A stretch of 64,000 bases of DNA, taken from assembly GCA_037783415.1 (NCBI GenBank), contig JAZGTN010000058.1, forward strand, positions 4,748,001-4,812,000, read 5' to 3'. Numbering within the stretch: position 1 is the first letter of the stretch; the number at the start of each line of letters is the position of its first letter. The notes below the pieces were generated by a model. The model ran no database searches, was not told the DNA's origin, and was given only the letters and a program-made list of their open reading frames with translations. Below are positions 46,666 through 57,893 of this stretch, one piece after another. This DNA is from Leptasterias polaris (Eukaryota; Echinodermata; Asteroidea; Forcipulatida; Asteriidae). A program made the position numbers and the translations under genes.

Positions 46666-47289
46666 TAGGGCTCAATTGCATTTGTGAACAAATGCAAAGC
46701 TGTTTCGCTAATAATATTTTCAAATTACTCAAGCGAATATGAAAGTTTGTTGTGTGTACATAATCAAGTTAATAAATACAATATTGAATGCCTTGTGAGA
46801 TCCAATTCATTGTCTATATATCTTGTAAAACTGTACCTTTAATTTAATATAACATGGCGAATGATGACGTCATGATGACGTCAATTATTTTTCGAATCAG
46901 TTATGACATATCAAGCGTGTTTAAAAAATAATTTAGATTAAAGCATGTTCCGTTAGCAATTTCTGACTAAAATGGGCAAAACATGAAAAAATCATAACAA
47001 ATCGTGTGATGACGTCATCATGACGTCATTACAGGTTTAACAAGAACTTGCCATTATCTAACGACTTGCCAAGTTTCAACTTAATCATACCCATATTTTT
47101 TGAGATATACGACTTCAAAAGTTTCACCTTTAATGTCACTTCACGTGACCCCTGATGACGTAATCAATCTAAAACTTCACACATATGTTGGCTGCCTGAC
47201 GTTCATCATGTGTATCAATTTTGAAGCGATTACAACAAACTTCGCAACACACATCTTCTCAAAGTGCATTTTGGACAGTTTTTCAACTG

Positions 47290-47303
47290 CCGCTAGAGGG
47301 CGC
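47290..47303 (+). promoter_or_regulatory. CTCF-like motif, copy 3
   Basis: The same 14-mer in the third unit and in the same orientation. Confidence 0.4.
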
Positions 47304-47761
47304 TCTTGTGTATCGTGACGTCATCGGTATTTTTTTTTAACTGCACACCCTTGCCGGACACTAACATCGTTGAAAGCATTTTCATAACATTTAGCACTTT
47401 TGAATTACGAAGGCACTTCCGGTTTCGACCGGAAGTAGAGGTCGCGTGAGGTCACGCACACTGAATAAAATGAAGACCTAATTTATCCCTACCCAATCCC
47501 ACAAACAGAAATCTACGGTCTCTTGTGGCTGATTTAATATAGATTTTCAAATAGTTAAAATAGAAACCTTTAAGATGACGTCACGTGACAGGTGATGACG
47601 TCATCATGACGAATTTGTTTTAGGACCTTCCTTGCACCAATGCCTTTCATCACTGAAAGTTTCATTGCAATTGCTTATCGGGAACTATGAAAAAAGGTGC
47701 TTGGAACGAATTGTGCGTTATTTCAATGACTTCCGGAAGTCTGAAAAATAAAAATATAAAC

Positions 47762-48145
47762 TTTAACAAAAACAATAGCTGTTTCGCTGCGCTTGCCGCG
47801 AAACAGCTAACAATAAAAACAAAAACTCTAACAAAAGCAATAGCTGTTTCGCTGCGCTTGCTGCGAAACAGCTAAAAACTTTAACAAAAACAATAGCTGT
47901 TTCGCTGCGCTTGCTGCGAAACAGCTAAAAAAACAAAAACTTTAACAAAAACAATAGCTGTTTCGCTGCGCTTGCTGCGAAACAGCTGAAAACTAACACA
48001 AAAACAATAGCTGTTTCGCTGCGCTTGCTGCGAAACAGCTAAAAACAATAGCTGTTTCGCTGCGCTTGCTGCGAAACAGCTAATAAAAATAAAAACTAAC
48101 ACAAAAACAATAGCTGTTTCGCTGCGCTTGCTGCGAAACAGCTAA
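47762..48145. repeat. Hairpin array 2: seven AGCTGTTTCGC palindromes
   Basis: Same hairpin as array 1, seven copies with A-rich linkers of 9-35 bases. It directly follows the third 1.1-kb unit, as array 1 follows the second. The loop is TGCGCTTGC with C/T variation at one position. Confidence 0.9.
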
Positions 48146-49874
48146 TGATAATCATTATTAGACGAATCTCACCATGATGACATCTATGCTTATTATAATT
48201 ATATTGTATATAGCCCATACCCACTGCAATAAACAAAGGAATCCACACATACCCTCCTTTGACAAAAGTGGTACGGTCCAAGTGGCCTTCGCATCCTGAA
48301 TTTCATGCTTTTTAGGTTCCAAATTCACACTACTTCAAGATCGAATTTCCCCGTAAAAAGTTCACAATATGGTCATTGATTATTATATAAGATATGGTCC
48401 ATTTTTCTAAGATTTCCCAATTATGTAAACACAGAAAATCTGTTCTTGAACTCAGAAGATGAAGGTCGCATGTAGGGTTACCAAACACGTGTAAACAACG
48501 GTGACCGGTGGGAACTCCGGCCAAATAACAGAATATCGATCGAGGATCATCATTGGTCACTTTTTCATCTTCAAAAGTACGGCGGTTTTTTTCAACCAAT
48601 CGATTCTGTTTTACCCGGTGGAATCCGACACTCCAAAAAGAATCGACACAACTTAGTTTTTTCAAATGCAAAGGTACGGCGGTTTCTTTTTACATAACAA
48701 AAGGGAACAACTACCACCATTAGCTTGACCTTGAAATATACTTTTTGGAACTGTTTAACCCCGTGAAATCACCCGTGGGGTTATCAAGTTATGAGCGAAA
48801 AAGAGGGAAAAACCTGCCCTTTTCGCTTCGTTTTGTTATCAGGAAATGCGTGAACAGGGGAAACGAGCTTAAGTGAACACAACAAATTCATATGTTAATT
48901 TATAATCATTTTTTAATTAAAATTTTCGTTTGTTTAATTTAAAGCCTGGTTGACCTAGGCCCATTTGTTTGATGGGCAGTAGCGCTTGCCAAACTTCTCG
49001 TTTTATGTCGCTGTTTGAAATGATAGTGATACAAAATGCATTATAAGCCACGCGGCACCAATGAATGCAGGATAACCTTCAGGGTAATGCATGTTTTTGT
49101 ACATAGGATCACATGAGACACAATAGTGTTATTATTGGTATTATTTGTTATTTTAAATCTTTAAACACTTGAATATCTTGATCAACATTCATCCGGGGAA
49201 GTACAATAAGGTAAAAAGAGCCGATGTACTTTACAAATCACAAATATCTGCCAAATGTAATAAAATAGCTGTCGAAGGCCAAAACTGTTTCCCCTTCATT
49301 GGCGCCTTCTTACTGGAAGCATTGGACCTCGTAAAGTAGCAAACTGAAGTAATCCTAGTATTTATTTGTTTTAATGACCGATGGCCAATGGCAAAACAAA
49401 CATCCTTAGGTAGGCCTAAATGCAAAATATTTCAAATGCAAAAATCAAAGGGTTTTCTTTTATTCATACATTCTTTCCTATATAGTGCCAATAAAGCAAT
49501 AAACAAAGTTAGGCTGCACAGGCTGGTGAATGTGTGAGATCAAGAGTTCTGTAAATCGTAAAAGTACCGTTATTGACCACTAAGATGACCATGGCATTTA
49601 AACACAAAAATTGTTGTAATTCTTAGACGAAACATATTCAGAAATATGCCTCATGTTAAAACATATTTTTCTTTTCAAAGTTGATCACTGCTGACTACCG
49701 GCCTTATTCTGTGTAACTCAACGAACTTTGAACCATGTTAGCTTGCAAACGGCTAAACAATGAGGGGTGGGGGGGATATTTTGTAGATATTCATAAAATG
49801 ACTACAACTGAACATAGGCTAACCGTCAGCAATTTCACGAAGTGCCAAAAACCTGCAAAACCTATCAAAAACTC
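48146..49874. other. Non-coding interval
   Basis: No gene supported. ACGGCGGTTT occurs twice (48580 and 48674) next to GTACGG, and CCGTGAAATCACCCGTGGGG near 48762 is an imperfect inverted repeat. Otherwise the DNA is ordinary and AT-rich. Confidence 0.5.
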
Positions 49875-49965
49875 ATACCGATCCTCTTAATCGAAACCAC
49901 CCAAAAAATCAAAATCAAAAACTCATTTTGATTTTTTTGGTGGTTTCGATTAAGAGGATCGGTAT
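49875..49965. repeat. 91-bp near-perfect hairpin
   Basis: ATACCGATCCTCTTAATCGA through AAAAATCAAAAT (49875-49915) pairs with its complement ending at 49965, with one indel. The loop is CAAAAACTC. It resembles a very short fold-back MITE; no clear target duplication. Confidence 0.85.
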
Positions 49966-50099
49966 CTAACTATTTACAAAGTTATAGGTCTCAAAATCGT
50001 CTAGTTTCTTAATAACGCTAAGTTGATGAAAGACAAAACCTTGACAAGCTGGAATTCCGTTTTCACGAATTCTGCCTGTTTAGCACTTACAGGGTCTAC

Positions 50100-50510
50100 A
50101 GGGGTAGGTTCAAGGTTCATTTATTTTCTACAGTATCAACAAATAAAAAGACATTATCACTCAAGAGTGATTATAAAATACAACTTTACAGAATAAATAA
50201 ATCAAAAACAATATATAGCCCTTGTAAACCTTGAGAAGCTCTTCAGCGACTAAACCAGCCCCTTTCTACTTCCTTAGCATGAACAACTTTTTGTTGGCCT
50301 TACTGTACATTGCATCAACTTGGCCCTCCCAATGTTTCCACAACGACAAGTTTCTGTTCAGAGATACGGACATTCACATACCTAATTCCTCCCTTAAACT
50401 CTATAAAGTGGGTTCGGCCTTCTTTGCCTCTTCCCTGAGGCCGCCTCGAACTTCTTCTTGGCCTCAGGGCTGCCGACAACGTACCCCTTCCATCCTTTAC
50501 GGTGGTTTCT
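50100..50510 (-). pseudogene. 5'-truncated LINE relic (reverse transcriptase C-terminus and 3' tail)
   Basis: On the minus strand about 50331-50217 reads QVDAMYSKANKKLFMLRK, stop, KGAGLVAEELLKVYKGY. This matches the segment after the reverse transcriptase core in many animal LINEs (KAN.RL..LR.LK..G....LL..Y.GYI). An in-frame TAG and the mixture of frames upstream show it is dead. The tail downstream (about 50216-50100) ends in an AATAAATGAACCTTGAACC-like sequence. A related tail fragment lies at 55320-55420 in the same orientation. The clade is uncertain (CR1, L2 or Jockey group). Confidence 0.55.
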
Positions 50511-51540
50511 GTTAGAACAAAAAACAATATGATGCAAACCTTGTTAGGGGTTTCGGCCTAACAGCCGAAACGCCTATTGTAATCGTCCAGATTCCTTTTT
50601 TTAAATTTTTTATTATTATTATTATTATTATTTTTCTTAACGGCCCTTTTCTCATTTATTTTGTACATGGATTTTGTTATCACTTGATCTCAGGAACTAC
50701 ATTCTTAAAATTCACAAACAATATATCAAATGAAAGCATGGACTCTAACTTAGATCCAACACCAGTTTTTTTGAATGTGTTTTGTTTCTTTCTTGACGAT
50801 ATTACCGATTTAAAAACAAATTTTTGATAGAATAGTTCAAATGCTCCGTGTGTGATCGCGCGTACACTGTATGTAGCATACGGTCCTCTGTCACGACGAT
50901 GTATACAGAGCCCGTCAGTGCAACGGCAACGCGATATCGTTACCTTCCATTCATGGTTTGTCATCTAACGGTGGCAGGATATAGCGCCCTCTTGCTTCTC
51001 TGAAAGTGGAACTAGGGAAACACAAGAGGGTGCTATACAAGCTGACCATTAACATTTCTCGGATTTCTCAGCGCTCAAAGGGTTATCAATTAATAGCATC
51101 TCTCGTTCACCACAACCCAATAGATACTTATTTCTACTCGTGTGAAACAATTCTCATGGACACAAGAATTACAGAAGGCAGTTTTTGAACACACTAACGG
51201 CAAATGTAACTATTTATTTTTCATTTTTAATTTGTTATTATATTTTTCTTTTAATGCTTTCAATTACTAATAATCATTACGTCACCACCTTTTATAGCGC
51301 CTTCTGTCAACGTGTGTTAAATCTACACCTAAAGGTGACAATTTTGAATTTTCATGGTTTTTGTTCAAAGGTATTGCATGGGGACAACTCTTATACCATA
51401 TTGTAGGTTATAATATCTTACTATGAAAAAACAATTAGATTTCGCCATCGTGACGTCATCAGTTGTCTGATGACAATAATTCAAAGTTTATCATAAATAA
51501 TATTTCAAGGCGCTATGTCTTAGCTTTGCAGCCAACCTTA
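50511..51540. other. Non-coding interval with small inverted repeats
   Basis: GTTTCGGCCTAACAGCCGAAAC near 50549 is a short hairpin. ATATAGCGCCCTCTTG near 50981 is facing CAAGAGGGTGCTATA near 51024 (imperfect inverted pair, possible solo MITE). No gene is supported. Confidence 0.5.
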
Positions 51541-51808
51541 TAAGCACCATATCTCAAGAATTACACAGCCGATTTTTTAACAATTTTCAGTTATAGACTC
51601 CCTGGGCTTTGGAGATTAGCCTTAGGTTACCGTGACCCCATGTTGACCTTTACTTCCAGGTCAACCGGAAGTGGGACCATATCTTAAGAACTACACAACC
51701 TATTTTCAAACTTTTTTTAGTTATAGACTCCTTGGGCATGGGAGATTAACCTTGGTAACCGTGACCCCATGTTGACCTTTACTTCTGTGTCAACCGGAAG
51801 TGGGACTT
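51541..51808 (+). repeat. Isolated fragment of the 130-bp minisatellite
   Basis: Two units match the macrosatellite repeat (CATATCTCAAGAATTACACA, GGTTACCGTGACCCCATG, GGTCAACCGGAAGTGGGACC), about 18 kb away from the main block. Confidence 0.85.
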
Positions 51809-51899
51809 CACGCGCGTATTTTCCTCATGCATCTCATCATACGGGGGAAACTCCATAGGGCCTAGACGGTAGTTAAAATCAAGAAATTTGTCATGATCA

Positions 51900-52018
51900 C
51901 ATACCCTTCTGCAGTCTGATCCACGTCCTCAAGATTCTCCACGTCCCCCACGTCCCCTACCACGTCCTCCACGTCCCCCGTTTCCATGTGGACCATCTCA
52001 TCATCAACATTAACACTG
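51900..52018 (-). other. Candidate exon with acidic or RGG-like repeat
   Basis: On the minus strand, an ATTTTGTTTCAG acceptor precedes a frame reading VNVDDEMVHMETGDVEDVVG and onward, made of GACGTGG-type repeats. Another frame of the same repeat reads GGRGGRGRGRGG. It could be an extra 3' exon of the gene at 52.5-54.8 kb, but that gene appears to stop at 52523. Weak support. Confidence 0.25.
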
Positions 52019-52522
52019 AAACAAAATTAATTGTGTTTTCGATATAACTTTATAATAATATTGTTTCCCTGGGTTAGTGAACACCCACCCTCAGTACGAT
52101 CCCCAATGTGATTTACTTTATTTTAAATGGTAAATTTCAATCAAACATTTAACACCAGAGCATACTATTACCAGGGCGTTGGGTTGAACAGCCTTTATGT
52201 CATAGCAATATTTTCTTTTCGAAATGTAGTCCTTTAGGACCACAAAATTCGAAGGAAAACATGGGCAGTGCAGTTTACAAAATATGACAAGTAAACATTG
52301 TGCGAATAACAGGTTTGAATGAGTGGATACAACAATCTGCTGGAATTGCTTTATATAAAGCCTGCCTGTAATAACACGCGTAAATGTGTCCATTAATCAC
52401 TTTCAGTTTCTTGTTCGCAAATTGTTTTTCTTTCGTTTGTTCGCTTGTTTTATTTAAATGCATTACCTTCTATTTCTGTTGTTTTAATTACAAACCAAAC
52501 CATATTAATATGAACACTTACT

Positions 52523-54810
52523 CTAAGTTCCCTGATCATCCTCATCATTGAATGAAGAGTCCCAGTCCCTCTCTTCTTCATTCGTGTCTCTATATCAAAG
52601 AGAACATTAAATAAACGGGGTTAACGATCACTAACGAACCACTTTAAATGACATACAGAACTGATATTGTAACTAAATTTAAGTTTCCTGTATGGTGTTG
52701 ATTTGTTGTATCAATGTCACTAACTACAATCAATCCTCCCATTAATGTCAAAGTACATTTTTTTTTTCACAGGACGGCTGTTTTTTTCCCCTTAGAGAAC
52801 CATCGAGAGGTACATTTACCGGCACGGTTTTACACACTCATAATTTAAATGTGTGACATTCCAGCACAACTATAACAATTGTAAATGCCAAATTAAGTCT
52901 CTATTTCGATGAAAATGTGCATTGTGCAATACTCCCTGAAAATTGGTAATGATATACAAATAAAAATGGATATAACTTTCCTGATAAAAAAGTCAAATTA
53001 TTTTGACCTTAACAGTCCCCCTTGCCCATAAAACAATATGTAATGCACGATACAGCTATAGATTGGAGTTAAAGTGTTACCAGTCAATTGGGAATGCATT
53101 GATTGGTAGATAACTTGCGCAAGTTTATTAATCTAGCCTTGCCATCGTTGTTCTTAACAAACTTAACTTACCGTGTGTCCTTGTCTTGATAGCAGACGTT
53201 TTTCTGCTTCCTGCGACTTTAAACAAGATATCAAAGAAAACTTAAATCTATACACAAGTTACTTGAAAATAAAAGTATTATAGGGCAGATGTAGTGTCAA
53301 CACATTCAAGTACATTAACATATTTTTTAAAGAATCAAACTTTTAGAAAGTGCGATACTTTTTTGTTATTCACGTTTTTGTTATTATCAATACATTTAAC
53401 ATAATGTATTAATGATCAATCGTATTCGTCATCACACTGTCACTGACAATGTCAAGACTCGTTCTGTATGACGAAATCGGAAATTACAATAGTAGGCCTA
53501 CAACTGCTTTTAGGACTTTTTACAACTGCTTTTAGGACTTTTTACAACTCCATTTCGCTTTAACAACTGTCATACATTACATACAATTTTTCTTTTTAGT
53601 TTTCACACTTAAATTTTTTGACTAAAAGTTGTTTTACTTAGTTGTTGACATAAGAAACCGGTGTATAATAGGGCCTTAGCGTCGAAAAAGACAGACAGTT
53701 GTTTCAGGTCCTGAAATATAAACAAAATCACTAAACCTTCCTTTTGTTGATGGAAGCCTTTCAAAGGTAAATTTGAACGGCATTTCTAAATAAAGGGCCG
53801 GAAAGAGATCTGGATAGGTTGTTATGCAAGAAAATTAATAAATAAACAATAACAGGAACAGATAATGGCATATTCAAAGATTTTGGGCTTTGAAGGAAAT
53901 TTATGCTCCATCATGCAACAAAACATGTGTATAGAGCACTTGCAATTAGTGTCGGTGTGTGGTTAGGTAACTATTATTATTTTTACCTGACTCTGTTCTG
54001 GTAAGTCCGCTTATTATTTATGGCTTCGCCAATGTTGTGCCGCACTTTTTGTCGATTATCGGCATTGTCGTCGAGCCCCATGATTTGTATTACTTCAAAA
54101 ACAGCACTGATCACAGCGGGATGCCTCCTCCCTCCAACATTGTACTGGACAATGGCATCCCTTATAGTCCGCTGTGGGCCGATGAAATAAGATGTTGACT
54201 CAAGAAAAGGCAAATTCGATAGAAGGAAAGGCTGTGCAACGATCGATTCTTAATTGCATTACTAATTTTATACAGATGATTATTATTAACAATGAAGGTT
54301 TTATCGTTAACACTATAATGAAAACAACATTAATTTAAACGACTGTACTATGTGGAAATACATTTATTGATTTCTTCAAAGAATATGCCTTCTTGTGGCG
54401 GCATAAAGATATATTTTTTTAATTTGTCACCAAGGTTGTATATTTTGCTTAAATCGAGTATGGTTTTTTAAATAAATAAAGGAAACTTATAATACTGAAA
54501 GGTGGGTCAGAAATCAGGATCCGCTGCTTAGGATTAATGGAGTGGAATTTGTTGTCTCTGAATGAAACCTGTTTTAAATAAAAAAATATAGGCACTAAAA
54601 TAGGCACTAAAATGTTACCCTTAACACATGCAAACTGAGGAACTTACTTGGTATAGTCGTCTTTGTGGTGTTGATTCTCACAGTTGCATCATTATCCGGC
54701 AATAACTGAGGACTATAACAAGGCAATGCCCGCCCTTCAGTATTGTTTACAGCTCGAAAGGAATCACAGATAGCCCGATTTATGATATCTCGCAGAACAG
54801 GTCCATCCAT
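52523..54810 (-). CDS. Unrecognised small spliced gene
   Basis: Exon candidates on the minus strand: 54810-54648 (MDGPVLRDIINRAICDSF...), about 54213-53987 (STSYFIGPQRTIRDAIVQYN...AVISAVFEVIQIMGLDDN...), 53216-53172 (RRKQKNVCYQDKD) and 52589-52523 (TNEEERDWDSSFNDEDDQGT, stop TAG). Exons 2-4 have AG/GT boundaries and consistent phases (2, then 2), so those joins are well supported. The exon 1-2 join is not: the strong GTAAGT donor at 54647 leaves phase 1, whereas exon 2 needs phase 0. A weaker GTAACA donor further on would fit. The product would be basic in the middle with an acidic tail. I do not recognise a domain. Ordinary codon use and intact frames suggest a live or recently live gene. 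Confidence 0.45.
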
Positions 54811-57590
54811 GATGCTTCTTGAATGATGATCGTCGGATTAAACCAGGCTCGCTATTTATATTTTCCCGCGAACAGTGCTGATTTCCCTGTCATGTTTCCC
54901 GCGAACAGCACTGATTTATTGTTTATGTTTCCCGCGAAAAGCACAGATTAGTTGATCTGTTTACCACCCGAAGGTTTTGATGACATAATACGTAAATTCC
55001 CATTAGGACATTCTACTGTCTCTACTAAGAAAACACTGAGTTGACTCATTTCTAGATTTCTAGATTTTGTGACCTATAAAATAACAATGGCAGACTTTAA
55101 ATGCATTGATGGGGGAATTTGCAAAGATTACAAGATTTAGGCCTCGTCGTCGTTCATTTGTATGATTCATTCCTCATCTCATTTTTATATATGCAGTATC
55201 TCCTTCTAGGCCAATCAACCTGTATATGTGCAGGGTTTGTATCTCTGGTAATCCATAGCTGCAGAGAGCAGAGGTTTAGGCCTAGTCGTTGGCAAAATAA
55301 AGAATTTTTCATGTTAAGCTACTTCGTTCATTCATTTATTTGCCACAGTGTCAACAAATAAAAATACATTATCACTCAAGAGTGATCAGTTTAAAGAATA
55401 CAACTTTACAGTATTATTAAGAACTAGATGAATATAAACATGACACTACAGAGGGATCCATTTTAGAAGCAGAGCTTGTAGGCAATGGTCCCTAATGCAT
55501 TTGCATTGAGACGGAGAATAATATTATAATAAAACAATTTAGGCCTAGGTGAACCAAAAGGTCCGAGGTCGAGTCGATAACGTCTCAATGCACAATCACG
55601 TACTCAAGAAAGAAATCTAAGTATACACGTAAAAACAATTACAGACGAAGGGAAAAAAAACAGTGGACTAAAACTAACCAAACGACTTGCAGGTCTACCA
55701 GTAAATTGCTGACCGAAACTGAGTGATCACACCCTACTTGTTACCCATACTGTTGTTTGACAAGACAAAAAATGTTCCTTTATGCAATGGCTTATACCTA
55801 GTTCATCACAATAACTCGTGGGATCCTGAAAACAACAGATTAATGGCATATTGCGGCCAGCGGATCAGAACACATTACATTTCAGACTGTCACACGGATC
55901 AACAATATTCCTTGAAAAACAAAGCTTCTTTGCAATTGCGAAGTTTGGTGAGCAAATTCTGCTAAAAGTTGCTTCAAATATAGATGAAAATAGATGTGTT
56001 TGCTTAATAGCAAAATCCTCCAATATCATAATCCGGAACAATGAAATAATAGTAACTTATTATGATCCTCCTAAAAAACGTTAATATCTGAAAATGCATA
56101 TTGTTTAGGCCTTTATGTTGTTTTCACCATAACTTTAATCACTTTTCAAATCATGCTTCCATGAATATATTGCAATATCTTACCGTTAAAATCCACGGGA
56201 GCCTTCCTCCTATATTTTGGTAGGCGAATTTGCGATCATTGTAATTTTGTTTCTAATATGTTTCTTTTCCCTTTTTTTCTTAATTTTTTTTCTCTGGGAA
56301 AGTCAAAGGTGATTTTTTTTATGGAGAATCAGAATGACTTTTTAAAAAGCATCCCTGTTGGTTCCTTTTGACCACCCCTCATGGTCATTCATCAGTGCCT
56401 CCACTGGAGGTCCTCAGACCAGGTGGCCAGAAGGACACAGCAAGCCTCTGTTCTGTACTTTTTGTACAATTTGCCAGACTTTGCTTTGGAGGCCATTTTA
56501 CCATTTTCAGATAATGTTGGTGTAAGGAAGCTGATAATCATTTCTAATTTTAGTTAAAATGTTCTCAAGAAAAATACCCACATTCTCTTGGTTTCTATCA
56601 TTAATAGGTCTAGTCTGTGTTTCTTTAAATCTTAATTTGTACAATCTAATTTACGTGTTGTGTGTGGCACGAATGTATCGAACCCATTTGTGGATTTGTG
56701 TAAGTTGGAGTCTTTTGCTCCTTCCTTAGTCTGTCCTTTGTTTATTTCACTCCTTTACTGCCTTTTAAGTGGTACATTTTTGAGACCATATTTATTTGAG
56801 TTTATTCTAAGATTTTATTTTATTTGATTGCCATTTGAAGAAAGAAATATAAAATACACCATTTTTACTTTTTGGAAAACGTACATCAATTCCCGCCAAT
56901 TTATTTATACGTCAGTACTTTACTGCAACGTTTTACTGGGATTTTGGATGTTATATATGTTTGCTAATTATTGCAGTTTTATGGTCAGAGAAGGAATTAC
57001 AAGGCCATACAAAATTCAAAATTAGATATATATATTTAAAAAATTTAGATCACTGAAATGAAATGCATCTCACTCACTTGGTTAGTTAGCCCGTTGGGTT
57101 TGCAATTCAAGTAATATCTGACCATATTTATAAGGTGGGAAACTTATCGGCATTTCATATGCCTGGGATTGTTAACATTTTCAGGGGTCCACTAATTGGA
57201 AGCTGTAATTTGAAACATCCCCCATGTCAAAAACACAAACCACGTTAAAAAACTACAGTAATATAGGAATAACAACAATCCACCGGTTCCAAAAACCAAA
57301 GGATACAATTACCTTTAATGCAACAGTATTAACCAGAACGTTTATAAAAACCGCTATAATGTTCATTTACGACGCCTTGAGTTACTGAGCTTTTCACTAG
57401 CATGGCGGTTGAACTGTGTCTCTGTGTAGTCAGGGTACACCTTCAATATGTATTCTGTAATCAAAGTGAACATGGAAAATGTTATATGAAGCTTCAAAAT
57501 TAGGTAGAAGTTATGTGGTGATTTATTAATAAAAATTGAGTTGGTGAACTAGCGGTGCGCTCTTCTGTGTCATATCACCTATGATCACGG
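54811..57590. other. Non-coding interval
   Basis: No gene supported. It contains CCCGCGAACAGNGCTGATTT three times upstream of the 54.8-kb gene (54865, 54899, 54931), a possible promoter-proximal repeat; a LINE-tail fragment at 55320-55420; and open frames near 55.7-56.1 kb without recognisable features. Confidence 0.5.
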
Positions 57591-57611
57591 GCGGCGCCAA
57601 AGTTTTGTAAT

Positions 57612-57629
57612 GGGGGGGGGGGGGGGGGG
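57612..57629 (+). repeat. Run of 18 G
   Basis: A homopolymer of 18 guanines followed by G-rich DNA with GGGGCAAAGACTTTGGTGG twice (57700-57745). It can form G-quadruplexes and is a likely length-error site in the assembly. Confidence 0.9.
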
Positions 57630-57893
57630 AGAAAGCATCAAGTCTTAGCACTTACTGCGTGGGATCCAGGAGTCCGCCTAAGGCCCCCTGGTGGGGTCCA
57701 GGGGCAAAGACTTTGGTGGGGGTTCAGGGGCAAAGACTTTGGTGGAGGTTGAGGGGGCGGATGTCTGAATGGCCTAGAAAAACCCTCCTTGCTATAAATA
57801 TTGACATAACTTTGTTATAAAACTAAACTTTTCAATTCCCGGAAGCTCTTGGATTTTGGCATATTCAAAGACCAGGGAGAATTACTCTCCATC

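Larger units (their letters stand above)
44280..47750 (+). repeat. Three tandem copies of a ~1.1-kb unit rich in TGACGTCA
   Basis: Copies run about 44280-45265, 45290-46375 and 46670-47745. Aligned landmarks: ATGATGACGTCATGATGACG (44362, 45467, 46860), GTGTGATGACGTCATCATGA (44509, 45607, 47004), CCGCTAGAGGGCGC (44793, 45893, 47290), and the CCGGAAGTAGAGGTC block (44932, 46041, 47429). Each copy carries about seven full TGACGTCA palindromes, several CACGTG boxes and one CTCF-like motif. The first two are spaced 1100 bases; the third is further away because a hairpin array intervenes. Short open frames starting MSRHVTP are conserved between copies only as a by-product of the repeat. Confidence 0.88.

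Noticed and set aside
44636..47318. Three similar ~60- to 70-residue frames (HVTPDDVINL...)
   Set aside because: They are conserved because the DNA unit is duplicated; they include the CTCF-like block and show no coding signature.
55723..56084. Two overlapping plus-strand frames of about 80 residues
   Set aside because: Neither shows a domain or splice sites, and they overlap in different phases without one being favoured.
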